64,000 nucleotides of DNA from NCBI GenBank assembly GCA_038246645.1, contig JBBRVS010000002.1:1-64000 (forward strand). Reading direction: 5' to 3'. A model generated the notes under the pieces. It saw nothing but the letters and a program-made list of their open reading frames with translations. It searched no databases and was not told the origin of the DNA. Of this stretch, positions 59,593 through 64,000 are shown piece by piece. Each line of letters begins with the position of its first letter. Position 1 is the stretch's first letter. Source of the DNA: JAHCHG01 sp038246645. GTDB lineage: Bacteria > Acidobacteriota > Blastocatellia > Pyrinomonadales > Pyrinomonadaceae. Position numbers and translations under genes: made by a program.

Positions 59593-62193
59593 TCAATTTG
59601 CCACAAAATTAAGATTCGTGATTTGACCATTCACGGTAACTTGCTGAGAACTGAACTGATAGCCTTTACTTCTTACTTGAACTTCGTAAGTTTGTTCTAC
59701 TTCAATTCCGTTAAACTGAAAATAACCAAACTGATTTGAAAATATTGTCCGGCTCTCGCCCTGCATATTCGTCAAGGTTATACTCGCTCGATTTAAACCC
59801 CGTCCGTTATTTGATAAAACTTTTCCTGAAACGGATACCGGAGCAAGCGACCTAGGCTGGAAATTGTAGGCAACAAGCGAAAAATGCTGATCGGTCGAAT
59901 CGGCATTGCCTAAAATTCCGTTGCCGTTTAAAGCTGTTGCCGAAACTTGAATTGAAAATGCTGTTCCCGCCGGAATTCCTGCCGGAAGAAAGAGGTTTTC
60001 AACATTGTTTCGATTGTCGGCAACTCCGCCTGTCGTAGAAGTTCCGGCGGAGAAGACGTTTCCTTTATAAACATTAGCGCCAATCGTAACTGTCAAATCG
60101 AGATTATTGACAAGAGCCGGATCGCTGACTCCCGGCGGGTCTGTCCAGACGAGCGTTACGCGGACGGGTTTGGTCGCATCGGAAACCGTTCCGCTGATCG
60201 TGTGATTATTTCCTGTATCGGAAAATTCGACCGTTTGATTAGTATAATTCATCGGAACGCCCGTATTGAACATTAATCTCATATTCATTCGTCCCCAGCC
60301 TTCATTTCCGTTCGGAATCGGTGTGTTCGTTAATGAACCGTTCATTTCCTGTCCGGTATTCAGAATCGCGGCTTTGACGAGCGACGGACTCGGAAATTCT
60401 CCGCTGTTCGTGCTTTTCCAGAATTGCGTAAAAAGCGCGGCGGCTCCGGCAACCTGCGGCGCGGCGTGCGATGTTCCAGAACTGTAACTGTGATTTGCGT
60501 CAATTTGCCCGCTGACGCTTCCGCCTGTTCCGGCTCGCGAACCCGTAATAGCAGTTCCGGGAGCGGTAATATCGGGCTTGATGCGACCGTCGGCGGCTGG
60601 TCCGCGGCTCGAACTCGAACGCAGATCATCCATATTATCCGCGCCTGTTCCGAGAATTTCAGTTCTGATATTTTCCGAATTTGCCACCGCAATCGTATTT
60701 TTCGACATTTTCGGCTGCGTCAGACCGCTGGTGCCCGAATTTCCGGCGGAAAAGACGATATTGATCGGATCAATCGTCGCGCCTAGAGATGCGTCCTGAA
60801 TAAATCCGTCCCACAGCGCGGCGCGTGAACTGTAGGTATTTCCGTTAGTTCCTGCGCCCCAACTGTTATTTGTGATTGTTCCTTTAACACCGTTCAGTCC
60901 GACGGTGTTCAAAGTATCGTCAACCGATTGAGCATCGGTCGTCGTGTTTCCGGATTTTAAGAAAGCAATATTGATAATATTTGCCTTCGGCGCGATTCCT
61001 CGCCCGTAATTATAACCTGTCGGATCGAGTCCGCCGAACGGCGTATCGCCGGCGATGATGCTGGCATTGATATGTCCGTGTCCGCCGCTCGCGCCGGCGG
61101 TTGCGCCTCTGAGCGGTCCGTCAATCGTGTTGCCCGAAGTTATATAGAATCCGCCGTTTCCGGGAATGGAAACGCCGTCGTCAACGACCGCCACCGTAAC
61201 GCCTGTCCCGTCAACACCGAATTGCGTTAAAGGTTCATATCCCGGCGGATTCAAAACCGTCGTGCTGGAAAAATTGCCTGAAACGATCTGTGCCGCCCGC
61301 TCGTCTTCCCTTTGCGGTTTGAAGTATGGATCAATTCTGACGACATCTCTGAGCTTGGCGACATTTTCCACATCACTCGGCGACATTTGCACGCGAATTA
61401 TGCTGAAAAAATTATGCGGCGGTTTTTCGACCGTGATCACCTGCCGACCAACAGTATTTGAAATTTCATCTCTGATAGTGAGCAAATCCGCTCTCGAAAA
61501 AACCGCGACATCGTATTCGGCAAATGCGCCTTTTAAGCCGGAAACGAAATTTTCCAGATGGTTAGAGCTTTTTTGCTCCGAAGTGTAGCGTCCGACCCAG
61601 CGAACTCTTGAATGATTCGCAACTCGATTGATCGTCGCCGCATCAGCATAAACAAAATACGCCTGATGCGGAATATATTGAACGACTTCCGCGCCGATCT
61701 CTTCGAGACTTTCGAGCCATTCGCCTCTGGTCGAAGCGGCAAATTGGACGATGTAATAATCTTTGTCGGAAGAATTTTCGATTTTTCCATTGGGTTTTAC
61801 TGCATTTTCGCCGAGCGGTTCAAATTTTCCCGACGGAAGATTTATCGAAGTTTCCAAAGGTTGAACATCCAGTGCGGCAGTTTCGAGAATTTTCGATTTA
61901 TCCTTCGCCAAAATGACCAAGCTGCCGTAATCTTCGATAATCGTTCCCAATTGCGAAATCTTTGTCCGGTCTTCGATACTATTAATTTTGACGCGGACAA
62001 AATCTTTTGCGTTATCGCGAACAATTTCCGTAATCGCATCGCCGGTTTGATATTTTTCAAAAACAGCTTTTATGACATTTTTTTCCTGCGCCTTCATCGG
62101 ATTAAAAACGACTCCGGCGAAAATTGCGATCAACCCGACAAAAACTACAAAACCCGCGAATAAACGCCAATTAATCTGAAACTTCTTTTTCAT
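59593..62193 (-). CDS. exported S8 subtilisin-like protease with C-terminal Ig-like domain
   Basis: This 866-residue protease has a signal/membrane segment (LFAGFVVFVGLIAIFAGVVF) and a long propeptide to about residue 310. The triad is seen in VAVVDDGVSI, GGHGHINAS and SGTSHAAPQVAGAA, with the oxyanion NNSWGAG. A P/proprotein-like beta domain (TLVWTDPPG) and a terminal carboxypeptidase-regulatory-like domain (ASITLTNMQGESRTIFSNQFG) follow. The ATG with AAAAGGAAAA upstream is 39 codons inside the longest frame. Confidence 0.92.
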   Translation of the reverse strand: MKKKFQINWRLFAGFVVFVGLIAIFAGVVFNPMKAQEKNVIKAVFEKYQTGDAITEIVRDNAKDFVRVKINSIEDRTKISQLGTIIEDYGSLVILAKDKSKILETAALDVQPLETSINLPSGKFEPLGENAVKPNGKIENSSDKDYYIVQFAASTRGEWLESLEEIGAEVVQYIPHQAYFVYADAATINRVANHSRVRWVGRYTSEQKSSNHLENFVSGLKGAFAEYDVAVFSRADLLTIRDEISNTVGRQVITVEKPPHNFFSIIRVQMSPSDVENVAKLRDVVRIDPYFKPQREDERAAQIVSGNFSSTTVLNPPGYEPLTQFGVDGTGVTVAVVDDGVSIPGNGGFYITSGNTIDGPLRGATAGASGGHGHINASIIAGDTPFGGLDPTGYNYGRGIAPKANIINIAFLKSGNTTTDAQSVDDTLNTVGLNGVKGTITNNSWGAGTNGNTYSSRAALWDGFIQDASLGATIDPINIVFSAGNSGTSGLTQPKMSKNTIAVANSENIRTEILGTGADNMDDLRSSSSRGPAADGRIKPDITAPGTAITGSRAGTGGSVSGQIDANHSYSSGTSHAAPQVAGAAALFTQFWKSTNSGEFPSPSLVKAAILNTGQEMNGSLTNTPIPNGNEGWGRMNMRLMFNTGVPMNYTNQTVEFSDTGNNHTISGTVSDATKPVRVTLVWTDPPGVSDPALVNNLDLTVTIGANVYKGNVFSAGTSTTGGVADNRNNVENLFLPAGIPAGTAFSIQVSATALNGNGILGNADSTDQHFSLVAYNFQPRSLAPVSVSGKVLSNNGRGLNRASITLTNMQGESRTIFSNQFGYFQFNGIEVEQTYEVQVRSKGYQFSSQQVTVNGQITNLNFVAN

Positions 62194-62316
62194 CAATATT
62201 TTCCTTTTATTAAAATTTGGGGGATTGAATGGTTTGAAAAACCAAATAATTTTTTTTCGATTTTTGAAATTTATCACAAATAAAACTGCGATAAAAGTAA
62301 ATTCCCGCAAGAAAAG

Positions 62317-62361
62317 AAAAAACCTGAATTATTTCAAAGAGAGAAATAATTCAGGCAAAAA
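62317..62361. terminator. terminator of the OmpA-family gene
   Basis: The perfect arms CCTGAATTATTTC and GAAATAATTCAGG lie between A runs. On the minus strand the stem is followed by a T run, 22 bases after the OmpA-family stop codon. Confidence 0.9.
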
Positions 62362-62383
62362 AAGATTGTAATTCTAAATCAAT

Positions 62384-63943
62384 TTAATTTTGAATATTCG
62401 AAGACAAATTCGCCGGCAGAATCGGAACTAAAGTTATTTGGATTCTTCGATTTTTTGCGCGGTTGGCATTTGTCGAATTCGGCACAATCGGCAGACCCGC
62501 GCCCATTCCTCTGGCTTCGATGCGGTCTTGCGAAACGCCGTAAGTCAATAACCGGTCGGCAATCGCCTGCGCTCTTTCTTGTGTTAATGTTTGCAGTTCA
62601 TCGGGCGTGCCGCTGTTGTCGGTGTGCGATTCGATGACAATTTTGTAATCGGTGCTGTTTGCCAGAACTTCGACCATCGAAGCCAATTTCGGTTCGTTTG
62701 CCGTGGCAAAGCTGCTGACGCGAGTTCCCGTCCAATAATTTTCCGGCAGAATCACAACGATTCCGCGATCATTTTTGCTGACTGCGCCGAATCTTCCCAA
62801 TGAATCAAACAAAACGCCTTCGTTTGCCTGCATCCGCGCCAGGCGGTTTGCCGCATCTTGCTGACGCTGGAGCGCGATTTTTTCACCTTCGATCTGGGCG
62901 AGTTTGATTTTCGCTGTTTCGTTTTCATTTCGCAGCTGTGTATTTTCATTACGAAGTTGTTTGACCTGATCCGAAAAATTCTGCGCGTCGCGTTCGGCTA
63001 ATTCCCGATTGCGTGTTTCGCGGGAAAGTTCGGCTTTGAGCGCGTCTATCTGATCTTGAGCATCAACAAATTTTTGTTCCTGATCGCGGACTTCGGCATC
63101 GGCGCGAATCTTTTCATTGAGTTTTTCGCGGGATTGTTTGCTTGAAGCGGCGTTATTTTCGGCTTTTACAGCCGCGCCGATGGCTTTGCGCGCCGAAACA
63201 TCAATAATATCTTCACTGCGTTTCGCCTGCCATTCGTCTTCGGCTCTTTTCAGGAGAGTTTCGGCTTCCTGCAATTCTTCCGGCGCATCGCGCTGCGCTC
63301 CGGCAAACTTTGCTAAGGCAACCGCTTGTTTTGCCTGCAAAATTGACGAGGGAATTTCCCGGTAATCTACTTCGGCTATTTCCGGCGTTCGTGCATCATT
63401 AAAATAATCGCTCGAATTCCCGAAATACTGAACCGTCGTGGTCGTTGCCAGAGTTCTGCCGCTCTTGGCATACGGACTAGTATTTTCGAGCATTACGGAA
63501 CGGCTCGGGCGCGTAACCAGAAAATGCGGTTCGGCTGTTATCATCAATGCAAATGTCTGCAAAGGAGTTGTCACGGAAATCGTGGAATCGAATTCAAAAA
63601 ATCCGCGCCGCTTGATTTCGCCGAGATTATTTATTTGTCCGGTCGGTGAAACCGCCCACAAAACATACGTTGCATAACCCGCTCCGAGTTCGAACGGGCG
63701 CGGCATTTTTGAAATCGAAAGTTCGATCTCCGTGCCGTTCTTATTCGTTCTTTTAATTTTTGCTTCGCCCTTCATTCGCGGAAAACGCGTCGTTCCGCGA
63801 AATTGCAGAAAAACGAGTTCGTCCAAAGGATACGTGACGGCGGTCGTTTCACGCGGCACATCGAGCTGGGCTAAAATTGGCAAAGTTAATGAAAATAAAG
63901 CGAATAATAGCGATAGAATTTTTGTTGACCTGAATTTTTTCAT
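62384..63943 (-). CDS. OmpA family protein with coiled coil
   Basis: This 519-residue exported protein has a signal peptide (ALFSLTLPILAQ). A beta-rich N-terminal domain (about 30-190) and a long coiled-coil with ARDAEVRD-like repeats follow (about 200-370, including LKAELSRETRNRELAERDAQ). The C-terminal OmpA domain binds peptidoglycan (IVIESHTDNSG, RAQAIADRLLTYGVS, NRRIQITLVP). It probably bridges outer membrane and cell wall. GGAGA precedes the ATG. The remaining bases to the window edge hold its upstream region only. Confidence 0.9.
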   Translation of the reverse strand: MKKFRSTKILSLLFALFSLTLPILAQLDVPRETTAVTYPLDELVFLQFRGTTRFPRMKGEAKIKRTNKNGTEIELSISKMPRPFELGAGYATYVLWAVSPTGQINNLGEIKRRGFFEFDSTISVTTPLQTFALMITAEPHFLVTRPSRSVMLENTSPYAKSGRTLATTTTVQYFGNSSDYFNDARTPEIAEVDYREIPSSILQAKQAVALAKFAGAQRDAPEELQEAETLLKRAEDEWQAKRSEDIIDVSARKAIGAAVKAENNAASSKQSREKLNEKIRADAEVRDQEQKFVDAQDQIDALKAELSRETRNRELAERDAQNFSDQVKQLRNENTQLRNENETAKIKLAQIEGEKIALQRQQDAANRLARMQANEGVLFDSLGRFGAVSKNDRGIVVILPENYWTGTRVSSFATANEPKLASMVEVLANSTDYKIVIESHTDNSGTPDELQTLTQERAQAIADRLLTYGVSQDRIEARGMGAGLPIVPNSTNANRAKNRRIQITLVPILPANLSSNIQN

Positions 63944-64000
63944 TTATTTTCTCCGAAATATTGCAGTTTTTTTTGAAAGTATTCTAAGAACTGATGCGTT

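Noticed and set aside
1..64000. tRNA or rRNA genes
   Set aside because: No T-loop or cloverleaf was recognised in the intergenic spaces by eye. A covariance-model search would be decisive.

Overview
The window looks like chromosomal DNA of an Acidobacteriota bacterium, most likely class Blastocatellia (Pyrinomonadaceae-like). The evidence is moderate to low GC, a secreted VWFA protein of the acidobacterial type at the left edge, an lptB-rpoN-hpf-hprK-rapZ-EIIA-HPr cluster, many secreted proteins ending their signal in a short AQ-type site, and intergenic spaces full of short palindromes and heptanucleotide tandem repeats. The taxonomic call is inference. No rRNA, tRNA, CRISPR array, transposase or phage structural gene was recognised.

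Left third (1-25 kb). A VWFA protein and a dodecin are followed by a long minus-strand block. It reads, in transcription order, lptB, rpoN, hpf, hprK, rapZ, a mannose-family EIIA, an HPr, arginase and ddl. This is a regulatory phosphotransfer set (HPr, its kinase/phosphorylase and an EIIA) with no enzyme I and no sugar permease in the window. Proline dehydrogenase, a prolyl-tRNA synthetase, a PlpD-type patatin, a lipase-like protein, an acyl-CoA dehydrogenase and an FHA-PrsW fusion follow. A 40-residue membrane peptide lies behind a near-consensus sigma-54 promoter. Then come a LVIVD/FG-GAP secreted protein, a winged-helix protein, a polyprenyl synthase, GxxExxY and yajQ.

Middle (25-43 kb). 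This part mixes housekeeping genes (tatD, metG, folE, larC, argS, DAHP synthase) with accessory material. The accessory items are two toxin-antitoxin-like cassettes, two genes broken at homopolymer runs, remnants of a sirtuin and a VOC protein, and an AT-rich pair of unknown genes. An XRE repressor is divergent from a SWIM-zinc-finger/Rad52 fusion. Three matching operator-like palindromes lie between them, and the rad52-like gene has a strong internal ribosome binding site that should give a SWIM-less Rad52 form. I consider this the best candidate for an undescribed system here.

Right third (43-64 kb). This part is dominated by envelope and secreted proteins: an M16 peptidase pair (one catalytic, one not), two S8 proteases, a CtpA-type S41 protease, a Ycf48-like protein, a VIT/VWA protein, a helical-repeat secreted protein, and an OmpA protein with a coiled coil. 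There is also an orphan nuclease-like gene and an ABC ATPase lacking most hydrolysis residues.

The repeat content is notable. At least three copies of a 129-152 bp element begin with AAGCAG and end with a heptamer array plus TGCTTA. Two multi-copy palindrome families occur between genes, and one heptamer array sits in frame inside larC.
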